A stretch of DNA of 41,997 nucleotides from a virus, in IMG/VR virus record IMGVR_UViG_3300005530_000016, positions 1-41,997 of that record. One strand, given 5' to 3'. The position numbers were made by a program, and so were the translations under genes. Positions 6,907 through 15,327 of this stretch are shown piece by piece. Every line of letters begins with the position of its first letter. Position 1 is the stretch's first letter. Under the pieces are notes generated by a model. The model did no database searches. It had not been told where the DNA came from and worked only from the letters and a program-made list of their open reading frames with translations.

Positions 6907-8307
6907 TTAATCAAAAGGCGTTGTGTTAAAGTTCACCGGCACCTGCACGCCATTAACAATTACAAATCCAGTAAGAGTAACCCTGTTAACCTGTAATCCC
7001 GCATTTGGCAGACAGGTCGTTTGTTGCACCACCACAGCACCATTACCCGGCGCAGCCGATGCCGAAGAAGCTGACGCCGACGAACTACTACTACTTGACG
7101 CCGACGATGACGATACTGGCGGTGCAAGAAAGTGATGCATAAACTCTTCAAAACCTGCATTATAGGGCGAGCGCATCACTCGTGTATTACAGCGACCCTC
7201 TGACCAATACCAACAAATATCGTGCTGTCCTTCAGGAGACCATAAATAAAATGAATAAACAACATCTAAAGTATCTGATGCCCAACCAAAATAATCTGTT
7301 GCCAACTGCTGAGCTAATGCAGAAACCAATCCTTGATTTTGCACGATACCAGCTACCCAAGCTTCGGCAGTCGTATGCATCGTTTTTGTGCCAGCGACTC
7401 CACCAGCCAAAGGCACAGTTATTGACGAACAATCACCTTGAGAACGCAAATAAGGCACATGATGAGGATTATTCTTCTCTCCATCTTGTGGATTCACATA
7501 CGTACCATCAGAAATATTACGCTGAGGAAAAGATACGGTCACTTGTTTCGGCAAAATTGCTAGAAGTCCGTTACCGCCAGCTAATGGAGTCCCTGATGCC
7601 GCCAGATTTGCTGTAACTGTGGCATTAGCTTCTTCAGGTCGTTGCGCAGTATAAGAACCATCCAAATTACGAACTAACACCCGACCCACATTCATCAAAC
7701 ACGCATCAAGCAAAAAAGCCACATTTTCAAAACGAGATGTTAAATCACTTTGAGGATGAGGTTGAGCATATACTGCTTCAATGGGTGACACGAAATTAAT
7801 CGCAATGTTTAAGATACCTGCTAAATTATTAATTAAGGTTGTCCAGTCCGAAGTTTCGGTAATGGTCAGATTATTAGCATTTGAATACTGGAAAAAATAA
7901 CGGTCATCAACAAAGGTAGCTAAATATAGTGCTGGCGTAAAAGGACTTAAAGGTCGTAAAGAAATTAAATAAACATCCTGAATTATAATGGAACCGCCAT
8001 CCTGTAATAACCTAAGCGTACCAATCCCACCAACCGTTAATTGATTCTTCTCCGTTTCAGTAATTAATAAGTTTAATTCCATCCAACGTGAAGCGCCTGT
8101 AGGATACGTAATTTCACCCACACGTACAGGATTTCGTTCTGTTTGTTTTATAGGTGTCGTTAATCCCAATAAATTTGTTTTATTAACTGTAGGTGGATTG
8201 GTGATATGTGTCGAAGGCAAAGGTATGTAATTATTCTGCCATGCCCTTGCTTCAGGAGTATCCAAACACAAAATAACGCCGTTCCAAGATAACTCAAATA
8301 ATGACAT
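6907..8307 (-). CDS. Virion structural/adhesin protein with Ser linker
   Basis: 466 residues beginning MSLFELSWNGVILC. Most of the protein (1-385) looks like a beta-rich structural domain that I cannot assign. A Ser/Ala linker follows at about 395-420, then a short C-terminal beta domain (VNRVTLTGFVIVNGVQVPVNFN). AATAAATA lies 8 bases before the ATG, with no Shine-Dalgarno sequence. It is directly upstream of the two Ser-rich adhesin genes, so it may be a baseplate or tail-tip protein that carries them. Confidence in virion location is moderate; the precise role is unknown. Confidence 0.6.
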   Translation of the reverse strand: MSLFELSWNGVILCLDTPEARAWQNNYIPLPSTHITNPPTVNKTNLLGLTTPIKQTERNPVRVGEITYPTGASRWMELNLLITETEKNQLTVGGIGTLRLLQDGGSIIIQDVYLISLRPLSPFTPALYLATFVDDRYFFQYSNANNLTITETSDWTTLINNLAGILNIAINFVSPIEAVYAQPHPQSDLTSRFENVAFLLDACLMNVGRVLVRNLDGSYTAQRPEEANATVTANLAASGTPLAGGNGLLAILPKQVTVSFPQRNISDGTYVNPQDGEKNNPHHVPYLRSQGDCSSITVPLAGGVAGTKTMHTTAEAWVAGIVQNQGLVSALAQQLATDYFGWASDTLDVVYSFYLWSPEGQHDICWYWSEGRCNTRVMRSPYNAGFEEFMHHFLAPPVSSSSASSSSSSSASASSASAAPGNGAVVVQQTTCLPNAGLQVNRVTLTGFVIVNGVQVPVNFNTTPFD

Positions 8308-8315
8308 AATACCTG

Positions 8316-8323
8316 TATTTATT
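8316..8323 (-). promoter_or_regulatory. Candidate late promoter motif (AATAAATA)
   Basis: Leftward AATAAATA, 8 bases before the ATG at 8307. It belongs to the family of T4-late-like motifs found before virion genes in this genome. Confidence 0.4.
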
Positions 8324-8339
8324 ACTAGTATAAGAGTAT

Positions 8340-8570
8340 ATGGAAAGCGACTTATTACAAAATGGGTGTGATTGTGCTGGTCAAACGATATGGTGTCCTC
8401 ATTTTCGCCGTTCTTTATTAGGTCATGATTTTTTTCTTAGCAAATTAAAGGGCGAAATAGGGGAAACGGTGCGGAAAAAGTGGCTAGAAGAATTGCCTAA
8501 AAGACCGCTTACACGCCCCAATCCTGCCGAAAATTGCTGTGGTGAACCTAAAAAAAGAAAAATTCATTAA
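8340..8570 (+). CDS. Small Cys-rich protein
   Basis: 76 residues (MESDLLQNGCDCAGQTIWCPHFRRSLLG ... NCCGEPKKRK) with C.C, C..H and CC motifs suggesting metal binding. It is divergent from the 8307 gene, with only 32 bases between, and its end overlaps the convergent 9082 gene by 4 bases. The layout resembles the Cys-rich gene at 5610. Function unknown. Confidence 0.6.
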   Translation: MESDLLQNGCDCAGQTIWCPHFRRSLLGHDFFLSKLKGEIGETVRKKWLEELPKRPLTRPNPAENCCGEPKKRKIH

Positions 8571-9082
8571 TAATTGACTGGAACACCTGTAATAAACCAA
8601 TTCAAAGAATATCCTAATCTGGTCAATCCATAACCCACTCCTTCAAAATCTCTATTATCAAATTCTATCCAATCAGACCTCATTGGTTCAACAATTAACA
8701 TATTACCCGCTGAATCCTTGGGCTGAAATAATTGTAACGCATAAATAATTTGCTTTACAGTAGCAATAACACCTAACGATTGGTCTGTTAAATATTGTTC
8801 ATCAGAATTTGAAGTATCTAAATATAATCTAGACCATAAAGTCAGAATAAAGCCACCTCGCAAATATAAAGCATCATTGCCGCCACCAGCCACAAAACGC
8901 TGGTCAACTTGAATGCGCGTCGGAGTCAGAAAAATCCATTGGTCAGAGGGCGGCTTTTGAAGAAAGTTTGGATTTACCGAAATCATAACAGTATTATCAT
9001 CAAATTGATTCGCATTATCAATTATTTGCTGTTTAACAAGTAATAATAACTGGTCAATCCACGTACTAACAGGTAGAGCCAT
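8567..9082 (-). CDS. Probable tail completion/minor tail protein
   Basis: 171 residues, start at 9082 behind AAGGAAAG. Pattern: N-terminal amphipathic helix (STWIDQLLLLVKQQI), beta strands, a variable loop, then LGVIATVKQIIYALQLFQP and a strand-rich C-terminus. Length and secondary structure resemble tail terminator or neck proteins, but I see no diagnostic motif. It sits between two tail-type genes. The assignment is tentative. Confidence 0.45.
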   Translation of the reverse strand: MALPVSTWIDQLLLLVKQQIIDNANQFDDNTVMISVNPNFLQKPPSDQWIFLTPTRIQVDQRFVAGGGNDALYLRGGFILTLWSRLYLDTSNSDEQYLTDQSLGVIATVKQIIYALQLFQPKDSAGNMLIVEPMRSDWIEFDNRDFEGVGYGLTRLGYSLNWFITGVPVNY

Positions 9083-9089
9083 ACTTTCC

Positions 9090-10457
9090 TTAAATTAATG
9101 AATCAGACACATTTTCACTTCCAGCACTTGCAGCATAAGGGAAAATTAAATCGTCCCTTTGATATAGGCGATAAAGTAATGTTTGCCACGTCGAGAGAGT
9201 ACCCGAAGTACCACGACCATTTTGCACATTAACCGTAAAATAATCAGGAACATAAAAAGCACTTGAACCCGAAAACACAGCTAAAGATGGTCCTACTGCA
9301 TATTGTTGAACCATCTGCCCCAAAGCTAAATGGTCAACATATAAGTTCTTATTATTGTCTATAGCGATACTCTGCCTAATACGAATTTTTAAATTAGTTG
9401 GCAGGACATATGGAGTTCTGAAAGCACCGCTGAAAGGTGTCCAACTCGGGCCAATCGTGTTTAAATTGACCGTATAAACATTATTATTTCCTTGCTGGTC
9501 CTTAACAATAACATCATTTTGGTCCACTAAAGCTACTTCTAATTGACCATTGGACGGAGTTACATCCATCTTTATCCAGCAATTAAAAGCATAAAGGGAT
9601 TGGAAATTAAGAACGCCCAAAGTACCAGCCGAACTATTAAAAGTCTGTTCAATCGCTGCTAAGGTCGCACCATCCCCAGCAAATTGTAAAGAAAATGAAC
9701 CCGAATAACTTTGAGTACCTTTTTTAATTTGTGTGCCAGCTAAACCAACAGTAATAGCCCAATTATTAGGCACGTTACTAATCCAATTTTCAAAATCGGA
9801 ATTAGTCAAAACATTACCATTCGTATCATTCGTCGGTGGAATTGCAGTTAAATTAATAGTCGAACCAGAACCTTGAGGAAAATCATAAGCTAGTAAATCT
9901 GGTTCTTGTTGAACTCCTGTACTGGTAAATTGTTCAGCACCTAAAATAGCACCAGAAACGCTATCTGTGGTGCAGGCTACAGTGAGGTGTTCTTGGTAAG
10001 CATTTTGTTGGATAAGCCCATCACTACGATAAGGAGTCGCTACAACCACACCATTTCCTGCGTTATTTGGTCCAGGAGAAGTTGAAGTGGTTACAGAACA
10101 AGGTCGTACTGTAAGTCCTCTTTGCTGTATTTGTTGTAATATTTGATTAATTGACAAAATAACATTAGTATAAGATAATTGGGGATTATCTTGTGTAACC
10201 ATCGTATTGGCAATATTTTGAGCTATAATCTGCAAAAATTGTAAAAAAGCATCATTCTGTTGTTCGGCGGTTAACTGTGGACCAATGCCGTCAATGATGT
10301 TTTCGTCGATAGTGCCGTTAATAAAACCTGTTAACAACGTATTAATGTCGTTTTGCAAAGTGACATTTTTATATGCGGTGTGGTCAGCTATTACCTGACC
10401 AATAAATCCAACTCGATTAAAAAAGGCACTCGTACTGCCTGTAAATGGTATTGCCAT
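9090..10457 (-). CDS. Tail structural protein with carbohydrate-binding-like domain
   Basis: 455 residues from MAIPFTGST at 10457; the frame extends further upstream, but TCTAAATA plus 7 bases immediately precedes this ATG. N-terminal 1-115 is helical. About 215-385 reads NVLTNSDFENWISNVPNNWAI ... YSGSFSLQFAGDG ... DHLALGQ, the layout of CBM4/9-type beta-sandwich domains (N-x-d/g-F-E ... W ... G..S). Such domains often bind glycans in phage tails. Likely a baseplate or fibre component. Confidence 0.65.
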   Translation of the reverse strand: MAIPFTGSTSAFFNRVGFIGQVIADHTAYKNVTLQNDINTLLTGFINGTIDENIIDGIGPQLTAEQQNDAFLQFLQIIAQNIANTMVTQDNPQLSYTNVILSINQILQQIQQRGLTVRPCSVTTSTSPGPNNAGNGVVVATPYRSDGLIQQNAYQEHLTVACTTDSVSGAILGAEQFTSTGVQQEPDLLAYDFPQGSGSTINLTAIPPTNDTNGNVLTNSDFENWISNVPNNWAITVGLAGTQIKKGTQSYSGSFSLQFAGDGATLAAIEQTFNSSAGTLGVLNFQSLYAFNCWIKMDVTPSNGQLEVALVDQNDVIVKDQQGNNNVYTVNLNTIGPSWTPFSGAFRTPYVLPTNLKIRIRQSIAIDNNKNLYVDHLALGQMVQQYAVGPSLAVFSGSSAFYVPDYFTVNVQNGRGTSGTLSTWQTLLYRLYQRDDLIFPYAASAGSENVSDSLI

Positions 10458-10464
10458 AGTGTAA

Positions 10465-10472
10465 TATTTAGA
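10465..10472 (-). promoter_or_regulatory. Candidate late promoter motif (TCTAAATA)
   Basis: Leftward TCTAAATA followed by TTACACT and the ATG at 10457; no ribosome site is present. Transcription initiating 5-7 bases downstream would give a nearly leaderless mRNA. Confidence 0.45.
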
Positions 10473-10494
10473 AGAGTAATTAGTTAAATATATC

Positions 10495-10650
10495 ATGAGC
10501 AATAAAAAGCCAATATTAGTTTACCGAAAGATATTACCTAAAAATTGGGTCGCTGACCTTATTTTAGAATGTACTCAAAGAATAAGGGATGCTATTCACC
10601 TTTACCCTATCTACGATAACGGCAAAAGTAATGTGCCAGTCCCTAAATAA
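10495..10650 (+). CDS. 51-residue basic protein of unknown function
   Basis: A short frame, MSNKKPILVYRKILPKNWVA ... NGKSNVPVPK, starts at 10495 within the spacer of the divergent tail gene and ends 20 bases before the next rightward gene, whose AAAGGAG lies between them. There is no Shine-Dalgarno sequence (TTAAATATATC precedes the ATG). No family is recognised; the operon position is the main support. Confidence 0.5.
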   Translation: MSNKKPILVYRKILPKNWVADLILECTQRIRDAIHLYPIYDNGKSNVPVPK

Positions 10651-10670
10651 GGTTATAAAAGGAGACTAAA

Positions 10671-12503
10671 ATTTACCTATTAGAATACGCTGGAATTGCT
10701 TTTACAGATATTAAAACTCTGACCTTCCGACAAACGCCAGAGTACACTGATGATGGGATAGAGTATAAATGGACACGCTATGATATCGAAATAGAAGCGG
10801 TATGGAATCACGTTCTAGAACCTATCGTTAATAGAGCCAGCACACGACAAAATGTGCCTTTGCTTATTGGTGGACCTGGGGATTGTTTCGTTAATATACG
10901 TTCATGTCTTAGCAAAAAACGCCAAAAACTAATTATCAAGGAAGTAGACCCTGTTTATGCTAATGATTTAACTATCCTGGAATCTCCTCAAGCCGCTAAT
11001 GACGTGATAGGTAGACCTGAAGATGCGACGGTCGATGCTAATTATGGTCCTGAACCAGGTGATTTTTCCGCTATACAAATGCAACCTGACACCTGGATTG
11101 TTCATTTTTCAATTACAACTTGGCTTTACGAATGTTGCCAAAATGAATTAAATACAGGTGATACGCCCAATCCTATTACCAGCAATCGTTGGGCAGATAG
11201 TGTCTCCATAGATGAAAATTTTTACACGACTTATACCCGTAAAGGCACGATGCAATTCCGCGCTGACGCTTTTACAGCCAGAGGAGCAGATATTTGGCGT
11301 AACTTTATTACCGCAAGTTGCCCTCTAAAGACAGGATTTTTAAGAACTAAAAGCGATTATGCACTGGCTTCTGATGGTTTAAGAATTGATTATAATATTG
11401 AAGATAGAGAACAATATGCAATGCCACTCCCGCCAGCAACTAAGTTTGATGGTGATTACAAAATAACAACGAACAAAGGCGTGATTTTTTTCGAGGAAGC
11501 CACTGTGAGAGCCTGGTCAAGCAAAAATCAACAAAAATCGGCTTTAGCACAAATGGCTATTACCGTAATATTACAAAGATTAAGGGGAAATTCGCCTACA
11601 CTTAAAGCTGCTGGCAAAATTATTCGTGACGGCACTTTCAAGGACAAAATCAATGAGAATTATGTTGAAATGTCCATAAAAGTCTTTAATAAAAAAGTAG
11701 CAGGAAATTTATGGGATAATATGTCGGTTCCTTATATTGCTATTCCCAATGGACAATTGACGGTTCCAGACCCTGGCGAACGTGGTACAGCTGGGCTAAT
11801 ATTATTGGCAAGTGTAATAAATGACCCATGTTTAACCGCAAGTCCAGTTTATCAAGAGATTAGAAATCCATCTAAAAATACGCCCAAAGATGCGCCACCA
11901 ATTAATGGAACTACCATTATACCGTCACCTGGGAATAACAATCAGCCACAAGCACCGCCTATTACGAGTTCTATTACCGTCGTCAAGCAAATTATGCCTA
12001 ATACTGCCAGCAATTATAAGGCAGCGGAATTTATTAAAGGTTGGTGGACAGATTATACTATGGACATTGATTACACATGGGATTTCCATATTGCGCAAAT
12101 GCCACAAGGTTCTTCCTCTAGTACCAAATCGTCTATCGCTGTATTGGGCAATCCGACCATGCGAAAAATAGTAAATTGGACGGCTGAAAAATGTGATGAC
12201 CTTCCAACCATGCCTGACCCAAATTCTGGCGACACAAATGAAACTTTATGTCACGCCAAAATAATTGGGACAAGTGCTGATTATGAGGCTGACCATTCCA
12301 CGCCTTGTTTTCGTGTTAGAGGCATTTACGAATATGCAATCGGTGATACAAGCCTCGTCAAACTGTTCGGTGGCATCATCCCCTACACGACACAGACTTT
12401 GGGTCAGAGTGAGCTTATCCCCAGCAAGTTCGTCAAGGGGCTTACTTCTGCCGCACAAGCTCAGGCACCACCAATTATCAAAGGTATTGCCCAAGCTCCT
12501 TGA
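10671..12503 (+). CDS. Large virion-type protein, apparent ATT start
   Basis: The open frame begins right after a stop at 10656-10658 and contains no ATG, GTG or TTG before a GTG at 10854. A strong AAAGGAG at 10658-10664 sits 6 bases before an ATT at 10671, which I take as the start, giving 610 residues. The region before 10854 (YLLEYAGIAFTDIKTLTFRQ ... WNHVLEPIVNR) looks like real protein. The rest is soluble and beta-rich, with a Pro/Asn linker near residues 410-435 and a Pro/Ala tail. It is probably structural, from its length and position. Alternatives are a GTG start or a base error at the start codon. Confidence 0.6.
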   Translation: MYLLEYAGIAFTDIKTLTFRQTPEYTDDGIEYKWTRYDIEIEAVWNHVLEPIVNRASTRQNVPLLIGGPGDCFVNIRSCLSKKRQKLIIKEVDPVYANDLTILESPQAANDVIGRPEDATVDANYGPEPGDFSAIQMQPDTWIVHFSITTWLYECCQNELNTGDTPNPITSNRWADSVSIDENFYTTYTRKGTMQFRADAFTARGADIWRNFITASCPLKTGFLRTKSDYALASDGLRIDYNIEDREQYAMPLPPATKFDGDYKITTNKGVIFFEEATVRAWSSKNQQKSALAQMAITVILQRLRGNSPTLKAAGKIIRDGTFKDKINENYVEMSIKVFNKKVAGNLWDNMSVPYIAIPNGQLTVPDPGERGTAGLILLASVINDPCLTASPVYQEIRNPSKNTPKDAPPINGTTIIPSPGNNNQPQAPPITSSITVVKQIMPNTASNYKAAEFIKGWWTDYTMDIDYTWDFHIAQMPQGSSSSTKSSIAVLGNPTMRKIVNWTAEKCDDLPTMPDPNSGDTNETLCHAKIIGTSADYEADHSTPCFRVRGIYEYAIGDTSLVKLFGGIIPYTTQTLGQSELIPSKFVKGLTSAAQAQAPPIIKGIAQAP

Positions 12504-12526
12504 TGCGGTCCTTTTTCTTGCTATAA

Positions 12527-12934
12527 TTAGGTCAAGCTGAGCTTCGGGGTCACCTGGATTGAGCCTCCAGAAGATGGAAGGGTGAAAGGTCCACCTACGA
12601 AGAGTTCCGCCCACAGTAACGTTCCCTTGTTCGGCGAAGTCACGAAATATCCGTAGATGGTGTCAGCCGCCGAGAAGTTGAAAGCCTGCTGAGCATAGGA
12701 AGCCGTAGCACCAGCAGCACCAGCGGTCGTACATGTCCAAGCAGCACCAACTAACATTACACCCGTATAGTTAGATGCTATGGATTCGGTAAAATTGGTT
12801 AAAACGTCATTGGACGTAGGTGTGTGGTTATTATTATACAAATGCATTTCTTGATTAGCGTTCACATTGGTTTGAAAGCTCAAGAGATATTTTAAAAGTA
12901 ATAAATCACCACTTTGAGAAGCAACTAAAGCCAT
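12527..12934 (-). CDS. Probable minor virion/tail protein
   Basis: 135 residues (MALVASQSGDLLLLKYLLSFQ ... GGPFTLPSSGGSIQVTPKLSLT). It has AAAGGAG before the ATG at 12934. Strand-rich with a G/A-rich middle; the ending G-G-x-I-x-V-T-P-x-L-x-L is typical of small phage structural proteins. Convergent with the large rightward gene. Role uncertain. Confidence 0.5.
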   Translation of the reverse strand: MALVASQSGDLLLLKYLLSFQTNVNANQEMHLYNNNHTPTSNDVLTNFTESIASNYTGVMLVGAAWTCTTAGAAGATASYAQQAFNFSAADTIYGYFVTSPNKGTLLWAELFVGGPFTLPSSGGSIQVTPKLSLT

Positions 12935-12977
12935 ATATTCTCCTTTAGAGTATCTATTTTTAAAATAAGTAAAAAGT

Positions 12978-13011
12978 TGTGTATTTTGTCAACGAATGTG
13001 TAGTTTGTCAA
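12978..13011. promoter_or_regulatory. Twin 15-bp direct repeats with TTGACA boxes
   Basis: Two near-identical 15-mers (TGTGTATTTTGTCAA at 12978-12992, TGTGTAGTTTGTCAA at 12997-13011) lie 19 bp apart between divergent genes. Read leftward, each begins TTGACAAA, giving two -35-like boxes for the gene at 12934; CAAAAT is a weak -10 candidate for one of them. A tandem operator or duplicated promoter is plausible. Confidence 0.45.
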
Positions 13012-13049
13012 TTTTTGCCCAAGCCTTACTGAGCGAAAGGGGAACAAAA

Positions 13050-13343
13050 ATGCATTTTTTCTTTTTAACTAGTCTCGTGTGCAAAATTTGTAGTATTATA
13101 ATGCTCAATAATTATATTAATGATGTAAAGTCAAACCTAGAAGAAAAGTACCAACTAGAACCAGAATCAGAACCTAGTCGTCCGTACAAGAAGCCGCCTC
13201 CTTTGCCTCGTCGTTCCTACAAGAAGCCACCTCCCTTGCCTCCTGGTTTTCGTCCAGTTGAAGAAGATATCCCGTTGGTCTATCCAATCCCAGATATTCG
13301 CTATAATGCGGGCAAAGGATGGAAAAGAGCCAAACTTGATTAA
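13050..13343 (+). CDS. Small membrane-anchored Pro-repeat protein
   Basis: 97 residues from the ATG at 13050, chosen because AAAGGGG lies 6 bases upstream. The N-terminus (MHFFFLTSLVCKICSIIML) is a hydrophobic anchor or signal-like segment. Then comes an acidic helix, then two tandem copies of YKKPPPLP joined by RRS, and a basic tail. Poly-Pro segments of this type can bridge proteins or span an envelope layer. A lysis or envelope role is possible but unproven. Confidence 0.55.
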   Translation: MHFFFLTSLVCKICSIIMLNNYINDVKSNLEEKYQLEPESEPSRPYKKPPPLPRRSYKKPPPLPPGFRPVEEDIPLVYPIPDIRYNAGKGWKRAKLD

Positions 13344-13353
13344 GGAAGGTAAC

Positions 13354-13572
13354 ATGATGACCGCAAAAGCAATTGTGAGAGCAACGAATGCAACTGAATA
13401 TGCAATCGAGAATGCAATTGGGAATGTAATAGAAGCAACTGAAGATGCAATTTGGTATTTTACTTATAATGCAATTATACGTGCAACCAGGGAATCAACT
13501 AAGGATGCAATTGAAATTGCAACTTGGGATGCGACTGAAGATGCAAACCTGATTAAGGTAACACAGGAGTAG
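13354..13572 (+). CDS. Ala-Thr tetrapeptide-repeat protein 1
   Basis: 72 residues from the ATG at 13354 (AAGGAAGG just upstream). Almost the whole chain follows a four-residue period with Ala first and Thr or Ile second: ATNATEYAIENAIGNVIEA... and KDAIEIATWDATEDA. The period is visible in DNA as 12-base units around GCAACTGAAGAT. Three further genes (17139, 17320, 17927) share it. An Ala every four residues fits a close-packed helical coiled assembly, though other folds are possible. Its 3' end overlaps the tape measure gene by 20 bases on the opposite strand. Function unknown. Confidence 0.6.
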   Translation: MMTAKAIVRATNATEYAIENAIGNVIEATEDAIWYFTYNAIIRATRESTKDAIEIATWDATEDANLIKVTQE

Positions 13573-15307
13573 GGAAGAAACTGCCCGATGGAACCTGATA
13601 GCCCTGACGGCCGTCCTTGACACGCTTGTTGTAACCGTCTTCAACACGGTCAAGATATTCGGTCATCTTCTGGTCGCCTGCGCCGTTCCTGAAGTCCTCT
13701 AGTAATGCTAGAATATCAATCGTACCACCAGATATTGCCTTAATAATCGGTGCAAGTTGGTTTTCGAGGAATCTAATTAACTCCGTAATAGCATCAGCAG
13801 CGAATGAGGCAATTTCGTTGACCACTGTTAAAATACCAGCTAAATAAGGATTGAGTGTTGTAATTAAGCGTTCTAGCGATGCTTCTAATTTACCTGCACT
13901 AGGTGCTAATGCTCCTCCTAATTTGATGGATTCTCGAATATTAAATACTTCAAATTTTGCAAAAACCTCGAACAGTTCCCCAGAATATTCAGAAAATTTC
14001 TTCTGATAATCTAACAGGGCTTCGCCAAAATCCTTGATAATAACTGGCAGTCCCAACAATAGCCCACCAGCGGTTGCTACAGCGGCTACCACTGCAAGAA
14101 CCTCACCTACCCCTGGGATGGCTAGAAATTCACCCAAAGTTGAGAGGAATCCTCCACCTGCTGCTGCTGCTTCACCTGCTGCACCTGCTCCTCCTGCTGC
14201 TTCACCAGCCATATCAGCGTTAAATAAATCATTAGCCAAATCAGCATTAAACAAGTCATTGGCTAAATCCTGATTAAACAACTTGTTAGCCAGTGCAGCG
14301 GTATTATTATTACGAGCATCCTTTTCATCCTGCTGAAATAGTAAATTGGCTAACGCTTCCTGTTGTTGTTGGGTCGTAGGAGTGGCTTGGTCTTGTTGAA
14401 ATAATAAATTGGCTAACGCTTCCTGTTGTTTGTCAGAATAAAATGGACCAGCTACATTTTGAAACGGACCCAAAGGCAAAGCTCGATGCTCTAAAAGCGG
14501 TATGAAAGGTTCTACCGTTTCGGGTATCATCCAGTCGGGCAAATTTCTTTGAGCAAGAGCATCTTCAAAAGCATGAATTATGTCTGAACTGTCCATGTCC
14601 GCGAATGCATCTTCAATCACGGATTCAAATATCTCCTTAACTGGTTCAAGTTTACCTGAAGGAGTTATTTTTAAAAGATTGCCCGCAGAATCAAACATCT
14701 CCTCAACGGGGATGGACCCTGCTGGCATTTGCAAAGCTTCGTCAGCTTCCTTCGCAGTGTCAAGAAACCTTTTCAATCCCTTTGCGCCAAAAGTATTGAA
14801 AACTTCAAGTAAGAAACTATTGGCTGCTATAAGGGTAGCATCTTGGTCACCCATGCCCATATATGTTCCAAACTCTTTGCCAAAAACATCAATAAACGCA
14901 TCGACGCTTTTGTTAGTGGGTAGTCCAAGCTTGGCTAATTTTGGTATATCGTAAATTGCTTTAATATTAGCGATATCACCAACAAGCCCAGCACCACGAA
15001 TTAAGGAACCCAAAAAGTTAAGAAGATTGCCTAATGAAGAAACACCCTCTACGATATGCGGTATGTTAGAAGCAAAAGAACGTGACAAATCCACCAAATA
15101 ACGTGGCAAATCGCTCAAAACACGAAAATCACCACGTGCTAATCTCTGTAAATTGCTATTTAACTGGTTAAACGCCCTAAAAGGGTCAGTAGGACCACGA
15201 CCAGTACCACCACGTTGCTGGATTTGTTCCTGCTTCGATAAATGTCCCTCAATCTTTTCAAGGACTTCGTGTAAATCAGCAATCGTAATAGTCGAATAAT
15301 TTGGCAT
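13553..15307 (-). CDS. Probable tape measure protein
   Basis: 584 residues directly after the tail assembly chaperone genes, the classic position of the tape measure gene. Helical throughout, with a hydrophobic Gly/Ala-rich region at about 385-440 (AGEAAAAGGGFL ... AVVAAVATAGGLLLGLPVII) resembling the membrane-active segments of tape measures. It also has internal repeats: QQEALANLLFQQD twice and LANDLFNAD twice, about residues 290-370. ACTAAATA precedes the ATG at 15307 by 5 bases with no Shine-Dalgarno sequence. The length would suit a short tail. Confidence 0.75.
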   Translation of the reverse strand: MPNYSTITIADLHEVLEKIEGHLSKQEQIQQRGGTGRGPTDPFRAFNQLNSNLQRLARGDFRVLSDLPRYLVDLSRSFASNIPHIVEGVSSLGNLLNFLGSLIRGAGLVGDIANIKAIYDIPKLAKLGLPTNKSVDAFIDVFGKEFGTYMGMGDQDATLIAANSFLLEVFNTFGAKGLKRFLDTAKEADEALQMPAGSIPVEEMFDSAGNLLKITPSGKLEPVKEIFESVIEDAFADMDSSDIIHAFEDALAQRNLPDWMIPETVEPFIPLLEHRALPLGPFQNVAGPFYSDKQQEALANLLFQQDQATPTTQQQQEALANLLFQQDEKDARNNNTAALANKLFNQDLANDLFNADLANDLFNADMAGEAAGGAGAAGEAAAAGGGFLSTLGEFLAIPGVGEVLAVVAAVATAGGLLLGLPVIIKDFGEALLDYQKKFSEYSGELFEVFAKFEVFNIRESIKLGGALAPSAGKLEASLERLITTLNPYLAGILTVVNEIASFAADAITELIRFLENQLAPIIKAISGGTIDILALLEDFRNGAGDQKMTEYLDRVEDGYNKRVKDGRQGYQVPSGSFFPTPVLP

Positions 15308-15312
15308 TATTG

Positions 15313-15320
15313 TATTTAGT
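15313..15320 (-). promoter_or_regulatory. Candidate late promoter motif (ACTAAATA)
   Basis: Leftward ACTAAATA, five bases (CAATA) before the tape measure ATG. With T4 late promoter geometry this places the transcript start at or next to the start codon. Confidence 0.45.
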
Positions 15321-15327
15321 GGTGGTT

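Noticed and set aside
6518-6910. Open frames on both strands over the Ser/Gln repeat region
   Set aside because: They are alternative readings of the same repeat (Val/Ile/Asn-rich nonsense) with no start signals.
7182-7616. A 144-codon rightward open frame
   Set aside because: It lies wholly inside the 8307-6907 gene on the other strand, has no ribosome site, and its composition is that of an antisense shadow.
12246-12614. A 122-codon leftward open frame
   Set aside because: It is antisense to the conserved-looking end of the 10671-12503 gene and overlaps the 12934 gene out of frame.
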